A stretch of 64,000 nucleotides of DNA from Cohnella sp. WQ 127256 (GCF_024519285.1 NZ_JAMZCY010000010.1:1-64000); one strand, 5' to 3'; counted from the first letter of the stretch, positions 1 through 8,511 are shown. The notes: generated by a model from the letters alone, not told the origin. Translations and numbers: made by a program.

Positions 1-113
1 GATGAGATTTCCCAATTCGTAAGACCCCTTGAAGAACACGAGGTTGATAGGCTCGGGGTGGAAGCGCAGCAATGTGTGGAGCTGACGAGTACTAATAGGT
101 CGAGGGCTTATCC
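1..113 (+). rRNA. 23S ribosomal RNA, 3' end (partial)
   Basis: The first bases match the conserved 3' tail of bacterial 23S rRNA: the sarcin-ricin-downstream stretch ending GACGAGTACTAATAGGTCGA followed by GGGCTTA. The gene starts before the window. A 5S gene and a tRNA cluster follow, as in Bacillales rrn operons. The exact 3' end is estimated. Confidence 0.95.
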
Positions 114-209
114 TAAGCGAATTGACATTGTAAGACATATGACACACCACTTCTTCTATAAAGCTTTACTTCGCATCCAGTTTTCAAGGCGCAAGCCTTG
201 TATAGTAAG

Positions 210-335
210 TCTGGTCTGGTAATAATGGCGGAGGGGTTCCACGCGTACCCATCTCGAACACGACCGTTAAGCCCTCCAGCGCCAATGGTACTTGGACCGC
301 AGGGTCCTGGGAGAGTAGGACGTTGCCAGGCCAGA
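210..335 (+). rRNA. 5S ribosomal RNA
   Basis: Conserved 5S core with CCCATCTCGAACACG and GGGAGAGTAGGACG. The ends TCTGGTCTGGTAA and TTGCCAGGCCAGA pair to form helix I, which sets the approximate boundaries; the mature ends may lie a few bases inside. Confidence 0.93.
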
Positions 336-374
336 ATTATTAATCTCTATCGCTGTGTTTAGGTATTGGACCAT

Positions 375-450
375 GCTCTCATAGCTCAGTAGGTAGAGTG
401 CATCCATGGTAAGGATGAGGTCACCGGTTCGATTCCGGTTGAGAGCTCCA
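375..450 (+). tRNA. tRNA-Thr (anticodon GGT)
   Basis: Cloverleaf with acceptor GCTCTCA/TGAGAGC, anticodon loop ATGGTAA and an encoded 3' CCA. First of 12 tRNAs downstream of the 5S gene. Confidence 0.95.
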
Positions 451-467
451 CTTCCATTACCATTCAT

Positions 468-542
468 GGCCCCTTGGTCAAGCGGTTAAGACACCTCCCT
501 TTCACGGAGGTAACAGGGGTTCGAATCCCCTAGGGGTCACCA
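468..542 (+). tRNA. tRNA-Glu (anticodon TTC)
   Basis: Acceptor GGCCCCT/AGGGGTC, anticodon loop CTTTCAC, T-loop GGTTCGAATCC, encoded CCA. Confidence 0.95.
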
Positions 543-548
543 TTATTC

Positions 549-624
549 GGAGGCTTAGCTCAGCTGGGAGAGCATCTGCCTTACAAGCAGAGGGTCGGCG
601 GTTCGATCCCGTCAGCCTCCACCA
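549..624 (+). tRNA. tRNA-Val (anticodon TAC)
   Basis: Acceptor GGAGGCT/AGCCTCC, anticodon loop CTTACAA, encoded CCA. Confidence 0.95.
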
Positions 625-649
625 TATCTATTTAAGATTGGCTTGCCGT

Positions 650-723
650 TGGGGATTAGCCAAGCGGTAAGGCAACGGACTTTGACTCCGTCATCCAAGG
701 TTCGAATCCTTGATCCCCAGCCA
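650..723 (+). tRNA. tRNA-Gln (anticodon TTG)
   Basis: Acceptor TGGGGAT/ATCCCCA, anticodon loop CTTTGAC, encoded CCA. Confidence 0.95.
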
Positions 724-727
724 TTTT

Positions 728-803
728 GAGCCATTAGCTCAGCTGGTAGAGCACCTGACTTTTAATCAGGGTGTCGAAGGTTCGAGTCCTTCATGGCTCA
801 CCA
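728..803 (+). tRNA. tRNA-Lys (anticodon TTT)
   Basis: Acceptor GAGCCAT/ATGGCTC, anticodon loop CTTTTAA, encoded CCA. Confidence 0.95.
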
Positions 804-830
804 TTTTCAGAATGGTGAACTTGTAATCAT

Positions 831-915
831 GCGCGTATGGCGGAATTGGCAGACGCACCAGACTTAGGATCTGGCGTTTCACGACGTGGGGGTTCAAGTC
901 CCTCTACGCGCACCA
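831..915 (+). tRNA. tRNA-Leu (anticodon TAG)
   Basis: Acceptor GCGCGTA/TACGCGC, anticodon loop CTTAGGA, and a long variable arm that makes it 85 nt, as expected of a class II tRNA. CCA is encoded. Confidence 0.95.
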
Positions 916-930
916 TACTTACAAAAGGAT

Positions 931-1005
931 GCGGAAATAGCTCAGTGGTAGAGCATCTCGTTGCCAACGAGAAGGTCGCGGGTTCGAGCCCCGTTTTCCG
1001 CTCCA
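931..1005 (+). tRNA. tRNA-Gly (anticodon GCC)
   Basis: Acceptor GCGGAAA/TTTCCGC, anticodon loop TTGCCAA, encoded CCA. Confidence 0.95.
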
Positions 1006-1011
1006 ACATTT

Positions 1012-1088
1012 GCGCCCTTAGCTCAGCTGGATAGAGCGTTTGACTACGAATCAAAAGGCCGGGAGTTCGAATCTCTCAGGGCGCGCCA
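1012..1088 (+). tRNA. tRNA-Arg (anticodon ACG)
   Basis: Acceptor GCGCCCT/AGGGCGC, anticodon loop CTACGAA (A34 is normally edited to inosine), encoded CCA. Confidence 0.95.
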
Positions 1089-1116
1089 TTTTTTACAACA
1101 GAATACTTATCAATGT

Positions 1117-1193
1117 CGGGACGTAGCTCAGCTTGGTAGAGCACCTGGTTTGGGACCAGGGGGTCGCATGTTCAAATCGTGTCGTCCCGACCA
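1117..1193 (+). tRNA. tRNA-Pro (anticodon TGG), copy 1
   Basis: Acceptor CGGGACG/CGTCCCG, anticodon loop TTTGGGA, encoded CCA. Identical by eye to the copy at 1346-1422. Confidence 0.95.
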
Positions 1194-1207
1194 TCTATTT
1201 TCACTAT

Positions 1208-1281
1208 GCGGGTGTAGTTCAATGGTAGAACTTCAGCCTTCCAAGCTGATAGCAGGGGTTCGATTCCCCTTACCCGCTCCA
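1208..1281 (+). tRNA. tRNA-Gly (anticodon TCC), copy 1
   Basis: Acceptor GCGGGTG/TACCCGC (one G-T pair), anticodon loop CTTCCAA, encoded CCA. Identical by eye to the copy at 1437-1510. Confidence 0.95.
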
Positions 1282-1345
1282 AAGTCGCTTTCAGGAGCCT
1301 TTACATCTAGGGCTTTTTTTTAAGAAATGATTACCTTCATAATGT

Positions 1346-1422
1346 CGGGACGTAGCTCAGCTTGGTAGAGCACCTGGTTTGGGACCAGGGGGTCGCATGT
1401 TCAAATCGTGTCGTCCCGACCA
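1346..1422 (+). tRNA. tRNA-Pro (anticodon TGG), copy 2
   Basis: Second copy of the 77-nt tRNA-Pro at 1117-1193. The spacers around the two copies differ. Confidence 0.95.
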
Positions 1423-1436
1423 CTATTGCAACGCAC

Positions 1437-1510
1437 GCGGGTGTAGTTCAATGGTAGAACTTCAGCCTTCCAAGCTGATAGCAGGGGTTCGATTCCCCTT
1501 ACCCGCTCCA
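1437..1510 (+). tRNA. tRNA-Gly (anticodon TCC), copy 2
   Basis: Second copy of the 74-nt tRNA-Gly at 1208-1281; last gene of the cluster, followed by a terminator. Confidence 0.95.
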
Positions 1511-1523
1511 ACAACAAACGTCG

Positions 1524-1555
1524 AAGCTCCTTGTTAATCAGGGAGCTTTTTTTTG
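1524..1555 (+). terminator. Terminator of the rRNA/tRNA cluster
   Basis: Stem AAGCTCC/GGGAGCTT followed by a run of eight T, directly after the last tRNA. Confidence 0.8.
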
Positions 1556-1600
1556 TTGTTTATCTAAAGAAGGAGCGCAACGTGGCTTCCAATATTAGTC

Positions 1601-1629
1601 TGGTTCAAATGATAACCCGCTACTATAAT
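1601..1629 (+). promoter_or_regulatory. Probable vegetative promoter of the riboswitch transcript
   Basis: A perfect -10 TATAAT (1624-1629) with TGGTTC 17 bases upstream as a poor -35. It lies about 50 bases ahead of the riboswitch. Inferred from consensus only. Confidence 0.5.
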
Positions 1630-1679
1630 AGGCATAGGTAAATTAGCCCTAGGTCTATAAAACTAGATATTAGCTAAAC

Positions 1680-1775
1680 AACGAAATGGCAAACTTGTCG
1701 AAAGACAAGGACGCAAAGCCTCGGGTCTAATGTTCTCTCCAAGAGAGAAACGATGACGGCCGGGTTACCGAACAG
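1680..1775 (+). ncRNA. Cyclic di-GMP-I riboswitch (GEMM-I)
   Basis: The aptamer core is clear: GGCAAAC, a GAAA-type tetraloop in CGAAAG, GGACGCAAAGCCTC, a second variable stem, then ATGACGGCCGGGTTACCGA. These are the conserved blocks of class I c-di-GMP riboswitches (P1b with tetraloop, P1a receptor, three-way junction). It lies about 20 bases before an intrinsic terminator, and the next gene encodes a secreted propeller protein. It therefore probably controls transcription of that gene in response to c-di-GMP. Whether the ligand turns the gene on or off cannot be read from the sequence by eye. Confidence 0.9.
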
Positions 1776-1796
1776 AAGCTTGAGATAACAGGTAGA

Positions 1797-1833
1797 GCCA
1801 CCTTTTCGCAATTCGTGAAAAGGTGGCTTTTTT
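1797..1833 (+). terminator. Terminator of the c-di-GMP riboswitch expression platform
   Basis: Perfect 11-bp stem GCCACCTTTTC/GAAAAGGTGGC with a nine-base loop and six T. It sits between the aptamer and the gene at 1908, with no gene before it, so it is an attenuator rather than a gene-end terminator. Confidence 0.85.
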
Positions 1834-1907
1834 CATTACAACAAAGATTATTCGGGGACGTATTTGTTCAAACAAAACAATAGCAGCCTAGAAGGGACTT
1901 CGCCATC

Positions 1908-3896
1908 ATGATTATTCAAACAATGAAAAGAGTATTAACGACGACCGCTATCGCAGCACTATTACTGACCACGATAAGCCACGCAGCTAGTGCTTACACA
2001 AAAGTCATAACAGAATCGGATGGAGAAACCTACATCTCCAGTGGATCGATATACTCACAAGACGGAACTTGGACGATGAATACCTCTTTCTCGATAGATA
2101 CGCTTCATGATTTCATCTATGGGAATAACGAGTACGTTGCGATTGGCCAGCATGGAACATATGCCATATCTAAGGACGGTCGCCGCTGGCAGAGTCAATC
2201 GAGAATTGGGGATTACCATCTATCAACGATCGTATGGACGGGCAAGCAATACATGATGTGGGGATCTAGGGACGACTACGGCTACGGAGATTCTATGGTA
2301 TTCATCTCAGCGGACGGCGTCACTTGGAAGAGGCAGGATACAAACTTAGATGAGGCACTTACGAAAGCTATTTTGGTAAATGAAAAGTTCTATGGAACGG
2401 ATCACTATGGGAATGCTTATGTATCCACGGATGGAATACAATGGGCAGATTTACAAACTGGGCCAAAGGGGAAAGAGCAAGTTACTTCTATATCATCGGT
2501 AAATGGACTGCTTATCGCCCAAAATTACAACGGTCAATACATGGCGACGTCCAAGGACGGAACGAAGTGGATCGAGAAGACGAACAAGGGTGATGATTTT
2601 TATATTTTTGAAATCATATGGAACGGAAAGCAATACGTTGGCGCAGGGAACGGTGGGTTCTATACTTCGCCAGATGCACAAACCTGGAAGAAACTGCCCT
2701 TTATCAAAGGCGGCCAAGTCGGCAACATCGCATATGACGGCAAAATTTATGTGGCAATGGGATTGTTGAAGCAAGGCTCACAAACGAATAGAGTTATTTT
2801 CTCCTCTACAGATTTGAAAAACTGGAAGTCGACGCCTTTACCAGGCACCCAAATCATTTCAAGTATGATATCGACGAAAGATGGATTCGTGGGTGTTTCT
2901 TCTCATGATCCACACTTCCCCAAAGTAACTTATTACTACTATTCAAAGGACGGACAGTCATGGGAGGTTAACTTGCTTGGGTCATCCAGTGATTTTAATT
3001 CTTCTGCAACGAATGGTAAAAGAACAGTCCTCGTCGGTGATGATGGAGCAGTTGTATATACAGATGACGGTAAAACCTGGAGACCAAGTGCGATTCTAGA
3101 CTCAACCTTGGCACCACACCTCAGTTCTGTAGTCTGGGATGGGAAGAAATTCGTGGCTGCCGGCTTAAAGGGTGTCTATGTATCAACGGATGGAGCCAAA
3201 TGGAAGCTTATTCAAATGAAATGGCGAGAGCCTATTTTTAACTTATTGAAGTATTTGGTTTGGACCGGAGATCGATTTCTCGCAGCGGGACAATTCGGAG
3301 GCATCTTTACGTCCAAGGACGGATATACGTGGAAAGAACTCGGAAATCAAACTGATTTCAATATGGAAAGTCTGATGTGGGACGGCAAGAAATTCATCGC
3401 TTCACAAGGCCTTGGAGGTGTTAAGCCTAGCCGCATCGTATATAGCTCAGATGGATTGAAGTGGAAGGTTGCGAAGCTTCCAAGTGCTTCTGGACTCCCC
3501 TACATCATGAAAAACTCGAAAGGGTATGTTGCAGCGGGTACCGGAAACGATTACGTCTTGACCTCTAAGGACGGAATAACGTGGAAAAAGGAAGTCACAA
3601 ATGTTCCTGATGCAAATAGCCTTATCAGCGATTTTATTTCTGTTATCGATGATAAGTTCGTAAGGTATGCCGCGTATGAACATCATGCTACCGTTCTTTA
3701 CTCGGATGATGGTGTGAAATGGAAGGTTAAGCCACTCGTGCTCAGTGGTGAAGATGCAGTAGAGGATGATGATAAATATCCGATTGGCAGAATGGGTTCA
3801 GTTGTGAAAGCGTATGGGTCCTATATTTTCTCCGGAAGAGAGAGCAGAATCATTACAATTCCTGATCTTACAAATATTACGACCTTACAAAAGTAG
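1908..3896 (+). CDS. Secreted Asp-box/BNR-repeat propeller protein
   Basis: A 662-residue exported protein. Residues 6-30 form a signal peptide (Lys-Arg, hydrophobic core, AASA cleavage region). The rest is at least eleven copies of a unit with the core S-x-D-G-x-x-W (for example STDGIQW, SKDGTKW, SDDGVKW), each preceded by a beta strand with WxGKxYxAxG. This is the Asp-box/BNR signature of beta-propellers such as sialidase-like and Ycf48-like proteins. No catalytic residues of sialidases are apparent, so a binding or surface role is more likely than an enzyme. ATG 1908 follows GAAGGGA; an in-frame ATG at 1923 is an alternative start. It is the only gene behind the c-di-GMP riboswitch and ends at a terminator, so it is a single-gene c-di-GMP-controlled unit, perhaps in adhesion or matrix formation (inference). 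Confidence 0.8.
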   Translation: MIIQTMKRVLTTTAIAALLLTTISHAASAYTKVITESDGETYISSGSIYSQDGTWTMNTSFSIDTLHDFIYGNNEYVAIGQHGTYAISKDGRRWQSQSRIGDYHLSTIVWTGKQYMMWGSRDDYGYGDSMVFISADGVTWKRQDTNLDEALTKAILVNEKFYGTDHYGNAYVSTDGIQWADLQTGPKGKEQVTSISSVNGLLIAQNYNGQYMATSKDGTKWIEKTNKGDDFYIFEIIWNGKQYVGAGNGGFYTSPDAQTWKKLPFIKGGQVGNIAYDGKIYVAMGLLKQGSQTNRVIFSSTDLKNWKSTPLPGTQIISSMISTKDGFVGVSSHDPHFPKVTYYYYSKDGQSWEVNLLGSSSDFNSSATNGKRTVLVGDDGAVVYTDDGKTWRPSAILDSTLAPHLSSVVWDGKKFVAAGLKGVYVSTDGAKWKLIQMKWREPIFNLLKYLVWTGDRFLAAGQFGGIFTSKDGYTWKELGNQTDFNMESLMWDGKKFIASQGLGGVKPSRIVYSSDGLKWKVAKLPSASGLPYIMKNSKGYVAAGTGNDYVLTSKDGITWKKEVTNVPDANSLISDFISVIDDKFVRYAAYEHHATVLYSDDGVKWKVKPLVLSGEDAVEDDDKYPIGRMGSVVKAYGSYIFSGRESRIITIPDLTNITTLQK

Positions 3897-3900
3897 CATA

Positions 3901-3937
3901 ACGGCCGTGACGACTCGTTCGTGCGGCTGTTTTTTTT
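3901..3937 (+). terminator. Intrinsic terminator after the propeller gene
   Basis: Stem ACGGCCG/CGGCTGT (one G-T pair) followed by eight T, a few bases after the stop codon. Confidence 0.8.
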
Positions 3938-4052
3938 AACTGGTAAATAAGAATTATGACTAAATGATGAATTAAAAGAAGATTTTCGACGATCATTGTA
4001 GTATGATAAAAGGAAGGTTTTTTTGTAGAATGTAATGTTTGGAGTGAATGTG

Positions 4053-6848
4053 ATGACGGAAGTGACTACAAGTCAACGTTCTCCGTCCAATCATCTGTTG
4101 CGCAGAGATGTGCGCTTTCTAGGTAACATTCTGGGTGAAGTGCTCGTGCATCAGGGTGGTCGGGAACTGCTAGAACATGTTGAGAAAATACGGGAAATGA
4201 GCAAGGCTCTACGAGCTGAGCATTTGCCAGAGTTGTACGAAGATTTTATTAATACAGTTAAAACTTTAGACCCTGAAAAGAGACATCAGGTTATTCGTGC
4301 ATTCGCGATCTATTTCCAATTGGTCAACATTGCTGAACAGAACCATCGGATCCGCCGTAAGCGTGATTACGAACGTTCTACAGGAGAAGCGGTTCAACCC
4401 GGTTCAATTGAGAGCGTGGTACAAGATTTGAAGCAGAAGGATCTGTCCGTAGGCGAAGTTCGGGATATGCTTAATGATATCTCTCTAGAGCTTGTCATGA
4501 CTGCGCATCCGACTGAAGCTACACGACGCGACGTACTCGACATTCATAAACGGATCGCGGATGAGGTTATGGAGCTGGATAATCCAACTCTAACTTACCG
4601 TGAACGTGAAAAGCTACGCGAGAAGCTGCTTAATGAGGTATTAACCTTATGGCAGACGGACGAATTGCGTGATCGGAAACCTACTGTACTCGATGAAGTG
4701 CGTAATGGGATGTACTTTTTCCACGAAACGTTGTTTGAAGTTCTTCCGGACGTATATGAGGAGCTTGAGCGTTGTCTCCAGAAGTATTATCCAGAGGAGT
4801 CATGGCATGTACCAACCTATCTTCGTTTTGGTTCATGGATCGGCGGAGACCGTGATGGTAACCCATCGGTAACGTCTGAAGTGACATGGAAGACGCTTAA
4901 TATGCAACGTAACCTGGTTATCTATAAGTATGAGAACATTATTCGTGATCTCAGTCGTCAATTGAGCTTCAGCACTACGATTGTGAACGTGACTGATGAG
5001 CTTAAAGAGTCTATCCGTGAAGAGAACAGCAATGTTGAGCTTCGTACGGTGGAGCCTTGGACGAATGATAATGAACCTTATCGCGTTAAATTAAGATATA
5101 TGCTACAGAAGCTTCAGAACATGAGGGAAGATGAATTCAAGGGGACGAAACAACGTTATCATACGGTTTCAGATCTCATTGCCGATATCGAACTCATTGA
5201 TCGGAGTCTGCGTCATCACTTTGCGGATTACGTAGCGGATACTTATCTGAAGAAGTTTATTCGCCAAGTGGAGTTGTTCGGTTTCCATCTTGCGGCTCTA
5301 GACGTTCGTCAGCATAGTCAAGAGCACGAGAACACGATGACTGAGCTGCTTGCGAAAGCGGGAATTCAGACGAACTATAGTGGGCTTTCAGAGCCTGAGA
5401 AGATCAATGTTCTTAATGGATTGCTTGAATCAGACAATACCGTGTTGAACGGCGGGACGATTGAACTAAGCGATTCCAGTAAGGAATGCATGGATGTTTA
5501 TCATACAATCTATAGAGCGCAGCAGGAGTTTGGAACAGGCTGCATCACGAGCTATTTGATCAGCATGTCTGAAGCTGCTAGTGACATTCTTGAAGTTATG
5601 GTATTTGCTAAGGAAGCTGGTTTGTTCCGTCGCAATTCAGATGGCACAATCACATGTACGCTGCAAGCAGCGCCGTTATTTGAGACGATCGATGACTTGC
5701 ATGAAGCGCCTGCAATTATGGAAACATTATTTAACCTTCCTGTATATCGTCAATGTCTTGCTTCGATGGACGATCTACACGAAATTATGCTTGGTTACTC
5801 CGATAGCAACAAAGACGGCGGAATGGTGACAGCGAACTGGGAGCTGAGAGTAGCTCTTAATGACCTGACACAGACTGCGAAAGCTCATAATGTTCGATTG
5901 AAATTTTTCCATGGTCGCGGTGGTGCACTAGGACGTGGAGGAATGCCGCTTAACCGCAGTATTCTTGCACAGCCTCCACATACGATTGGCGGAGGAATTA
6001 AGATAACGGAGCAAGGCGAAGTGTTGTCTTCCCGTTATTCGATGAAGGGGATTGCCTACCGGAGTCTGGAGCAAGCGACTGGCGCGTTAATCGTTGGAGC
6101 TTACCTCGCTCGCAATCCTTCACAGGAGAGCTCAGTTGAGAAGCAGTGGGAAGAGATCATGCGTGGAATTTCCGTTGATGCTCAGACCAAATATCAGGAT
6201 CTGATTTTCCGTGATCCGGACTTTATGACCTTCTTTAAGCAATCGACACCTCTTCCGGAAGTTGGAGAGTTGAATATCGGCTCACGTCCTTCCAAACGGA
6301 AGGGAAGCGATCGTTTCGAAGACTTGCGTGCTATTCCTTGGGTATTCGCTTGGACGCAAAGCCGCTACCTGCTACCAGCATGGTATGCAGCGGGAACGGC
6401 ATTCCAAGTATATGTGAACGGAAATGCAGAGCGTCTTGAAACTCTACGTACAATGTACAAAGAGTATTCGTTCTTCAAGTCTCTTATCGACAATCTTCAG
6501 ATGGCGCTTGCTAAAGCGGATCTGATCATCGCGGATCAATACGCGGGTATGATTGAAGATAGCACGATCAAGGAAAGAATCTTCTCGCAAATCGAAGAAG
6601 AATATGCGAAGACTAAAGAAATGATTCTGACGATTACCGGACAAGAGGAAATCCTTGATAATGTCCCAGTTATCCAAGAGTCGATCAGACTTCGTAATCC
6701 TTACGTCGATCCGTTAAGCTACATGCAGGTTCAATTATTGACTGAATTGCGTGCATTACGTGAACAGAACGAAGATGATGCGATTCTTCTTCGTGAAGTG
6801 CTGTTAACGATTAACGGCATTGCAGCCGGTCTACGAAATACAGGCTGA
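4053..6848 (+). CDS. ppc: Phosphoenolpyruvate carboxylase
   Basis: Carboxylates PEP to oxaloacetate, refilling the TCA cycle; cytosolic homotetramer in known members. The protein has 931 residues from ATG 4053, close to the usual length. Signature motifs are present in order: TAHPTEATRR with the catalytic His near residue 152, GSWIGGDRDGNP, LGYSDSNKDGG with the active-site Lys near 587, and FFHGRGGALGRGG, the mobile loop, near 620-632. It ends in RNTG, like the conserved C-terminal NTG of the family. I prefer ATG 4053 because GGAG lies eight bases before it; an upstream in-frame ATG at 4035 would add six residues and lacks a good ribosome site. Single-gene unit followed by a strong terminator. 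Confidence 0.97.
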   Translation: MTEVTTSQRSPSNHLLRRDVRFLGNILGEVLVHQGGRELLEHVEKIREMSKALRAEHLPELYEDFINTVKTLDPEKRHQVIRAFAIYFQLVNIAEQNHRIRRKRDYERSTGEAVQPGSIESVVQDLKQKDLSVGEVRDMLNDISLELVMTAHPTEATRRDVLDIHKRIADEVMELDNPTLTYREREKLREKLLNEVLTLWQTDELRDRKPTVLDEVRNGMYFFHETLFEVLPDVYEELERCLQKYYPEESWHVPTYLRFGSWIGGDRDGNPSVTSEVTWKTLNMQRNLVIYKYENIIRDLSRQLSFSTTIVNVTDELKESIREENSNVELRTVEPWTNDNEPYRVKLRYMLQKLQNMREDEFKGTKQRYHTVSDLIADIELIDRSLRHHFADYVADTYLKKFIRQVELFGFHLAALDVRQHSQEHENTMTELLAKAGIQTNYSGLSEPEKINVLNGLLESDNTVLNGGTIELSDSSKECMDVYHTIYRAQQEFGTGCITSYLISMSEAASDILEVMVFAKEAGLFRRNSDGTITCTLQAAPLFETIDDLHEAPAIMETLFNLPVYRQCLASMDDLHEIMLGYSDSNKDGGMVTANWELRVALNDLTQTAKAHNVRLKFFHGRGGALGRGGMPLNRSILAQPPHTIGGGIKITEQGEVLSSRYSMKGIAYRSLEQATGALIVGAYLARNPSQESSVEKQWEEIMRGISVDAQTKYQDLIFRDPDFMTFFKQSTPLPEVGELNIGSRPSKRKGSDRFEDLRAIPWVFAWTQSRYLLPAWYAAGTAFQVYVNGNAERLETLRTMYKEYSFFKSLIDNLQMALAKADLIIADQYAGMIEDSTIKERIFSQIEEEYAKTKEMILTITGQEEILDNVPVIQESIRLRNPYVDPLSYMQVQLLTELRALREQNEDDAILLREVLLTINGIAAGLRNTG

Positions 6849-6863
6849 TATAACGGAATGAAT

Positions 6864-6893
6864 AGGGCCCGGGCTGCAAGCCGGGCCCTTTTG
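6864..6893 (+). terminator. Intrinsic terminator of ppc
   Basis: GC-rich stem AGGGCCCGG/CCGGGCCCT with the loop CTGCAAG and a short T run. Confidence 0.85.
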
Positions 6894-7141
6894 TCACAAT
6901 TAGGGAGTCGGACAAGAAGATTTTTTGTCAGGATTGGAACCTTCTTTAGGTATTTTCTTGCTTTTTCAGTTTGACTGGATTACGATTCTGCTAGGTAGCT
7001 ATTCGTTGTTATGGACGAGCCTCTCACTTAATGGCAGGGAGCGGGCATTATTCAAATTATCGTGGGTAGTATGGGAGTATGGCGGCACAGCGAAAGTCTC
7101 AGTAAACCTGCCATAGCTGGGAAGGAAGGTGAGGAGTAACT
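6894..7141 (+). other. Intergenic region ahead of sigW
   Basis: About 250 bases with no convincing gene. An open frame at 6925-7116 would encode 63 residues but has no ribosome site and no family resemblance. SigW genes are usually autoregulated in Bacillales, so a SigW-type promoter is expected. GGAACCTT near 6938 resembles the -35 half, but I see no convincing CGTA -10 at the right distance. Confidence 0.4.
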
Positions 7142-7708
7142 TTGAAGCCAGTTGAAACGCGGCTGGCGCGATTAGCCCTGAAAGGGGATCAGCGTGCTTT
7201 CGCGGAGATTGTGGATATGTATAAGGATAAGCTGTACCACCTCGCTTACCGGATGACGGGAAACCGTCAGGAGGCGGAGGATGTTGTGCAGGAAACCTTC
7301 CTTAGAGTATATAAGAATCTGGATCGTTACGATGAGAACCAGAAGTTTTCCACATGGATATACAGAATCGCTACAAACTTATGTATTGATCGACTTAGAA
7401 AAAGGAAAGCCGTATATTCACTCGATGCGGAATCGTCTGAGCATGAGGGCTTAGACGGATATGCGATGCTTCCAAGCGACGATCGAACACCAGAGAGTGA
7501 ACTGCTACTTTCGGAGACGCAGAAGCTTATTCGCGGGGCAATAGCGACATTACCCGTGAAATACAAATCCGTGATGATTTTACGATACCTCCAAGACATG
7601 TCATTGCAGGAAATATCGGACGTGTTAGGCATGCCAGTAACGACCGTGAAAACTCGGGTGCATCGTGGGCGAGAGTTTATGAGGAAGAAACTGGAGAACA
7701 AACAGTGA
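7142..7708 (+). CDS. sigW: ECF sigma factor SigW
   Basis: An extracytoplasmic-function sigma factor of 188 residues starting at TTG 7142 behind AAGGTGAGGAG. Region 2 spans about residues 10-95 (EAEDVVQETFLRVYKNL, the FSTWIYRIATNLCIDRLRK recognition segment). Region 4 spans about 130-185 (LPVKYKSVMILRY, SLQEISDVLGMPVTTVKTRVHRGRE). In Bacillus SigW drives the cell-envelope and antibiotic-stress regulon. Its anti-sigma gene follows, and then cdaA-cdaR-glmM-glmS, the standard Bacillales order that supports the SigW name over other ECF members. Confidence 0.92.
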   Translation: MKPVETRLARLALKGDQRAFAEIVDMYKDKLYHLAYRMTGNRQEAEDVVQETFLRVYKNLDRYDENQKFSTWIYRIATNLCIDRLRKRKAVYSLDAESSEHEGLDGYAMLPSDDRTPESELLLSETQKLIRGAIATLPVKYKSVMILRYLQDMSLQEISDVLGMPVTTVKTRVHRGREFMRKKLENKQ

Positions 7709-7811
7709 GCGGATTCATTCAAATAAATGAAACCCCATTGTTATGCCACACGTACACTATAGAAGCATCGGTTGTGGAATTTGTTATCCACTTAAGAAAG
7801 GGATGGCTGAT

Positions 7812-8426
7812 ATGAAGTGCAACGTCGCCGTCGTGTTCATGCATGACTATCTGGATGGGGACTTGGCACGCGAGGAAACGATGCAGCTGCAGAAGCATCT
7901 GGGTGAATGTTCGTCGTGCAGTAACCGTTATGAATCATTAGAGCGCACAGAGGCGCTCGTAAAGGCTTTCCCTATAGAGAAGGCACCTGCTGATCTGGGT
8001 GACCGAATTATGAAGTCGCTTCCTAGCTCAAGACGTCCTAAGGCATGGACCTCCTGGGTTCGTCGGCATCCCGCTGTATCCGCAGCCGCGTTATTCTTGG
8101 TTGTGATGCTATCCAGCTTCGTGTCGATGTGGAATCAGAGTCAGGAGCTATCCGTATCTGGTCCAGATTTGGAGCATGTTATCATTGAGGGCAAGAAGGT
8201 CATCGTACCTGAAGGGCAGAAGTTTTCCGGAGACTTAGTTGTTGTTAATGGTGAGGTTGAGGTTCTAGGTGATTTAGATGGAAATCTTACAGTTATCGAT
8301 GGCAGTGTGACTCCTCTGGCATCAACGGCACACATTGCAGGAGAGATCAAGACAATCGATAGGGCTGTAGACTGGTTCTGGTATAAAGTAAGCTCCTTTT
8401 TTGGGACATTGGCTTATGGTTCCTGA
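7812..8426 (+). CDS. rsiW: Anti-sigma factor RsiW with bactofilin-like C-terminal part
   Basis: Zinc-binding anti-sigma factor that holds SigW inactive until regulated proteolysis releases it. The zinc finger is Cys3, His29-x3-Cys33-x2-Cys36 (HLGECSSC). One membrane segment covers about residues 85-106 (AAALFLVVMLSSFVSMW). The outside part, about 118-170, is a repeating beta pattern (GDLVVVNGEVEVLGDLDGNL) like bactofilin/polymer-forming beta-helix domains. I place the start at ATG 7812, which is 9 bases after AAGAAAGGG; an ATG at 7803 and an upstream ATG at 7743 stay in frame but lack spacing or a ribosome site. It lies about 100 bases after sigW, so co-transcription is likely. Confidence 0.88.
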   Translation: MKCNVAVVFMHDYLDGDLAREETMQLQKHLGECSSCSNRYESLERTEALVKAFPIEKAPADLGDRIMKSLPSSRRPKAWTSWVRRHPAVSAAALFLVVMLSSFVSMWNQSQELSVSGPDLEHVIIEGKKVIVPEGQKFSGDLVVVNGEVEVLGDLDGNLTVIDGSVTPLASTAHIAGEIKTIDRAVDWFWYKVSSFFGTLAYGS

Positions 8427-8480
8427 TAAGATTCGACAGGAATTGATACCGTAGAACAGCACTCCGGATTGAGCAATAAG

Positions 8481-8511
8481 ACCTCTCTGGGATAATGAGA
8501 GGTTTTTTTTG
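8481..8511 (+). terminator. Terminator of sigW-rsiW
   Basis: Stem ACCTCTC/GAGAGGT followed by eight T. It separates the sigW-rsiW unit from cdaA. Confidence 0.85.

Noticed and set aside
267..1323. Open frames of 65-120 codons across the rRNA/tRNA cluster
   Set aside because: They lie on structured RNA genes on both strands and have no independent coding signs.
6925..7116. 63-codon frame upstream of sigW
   Set aside because: No ribosome site, no family likeness, and it covers the expected promoter region.
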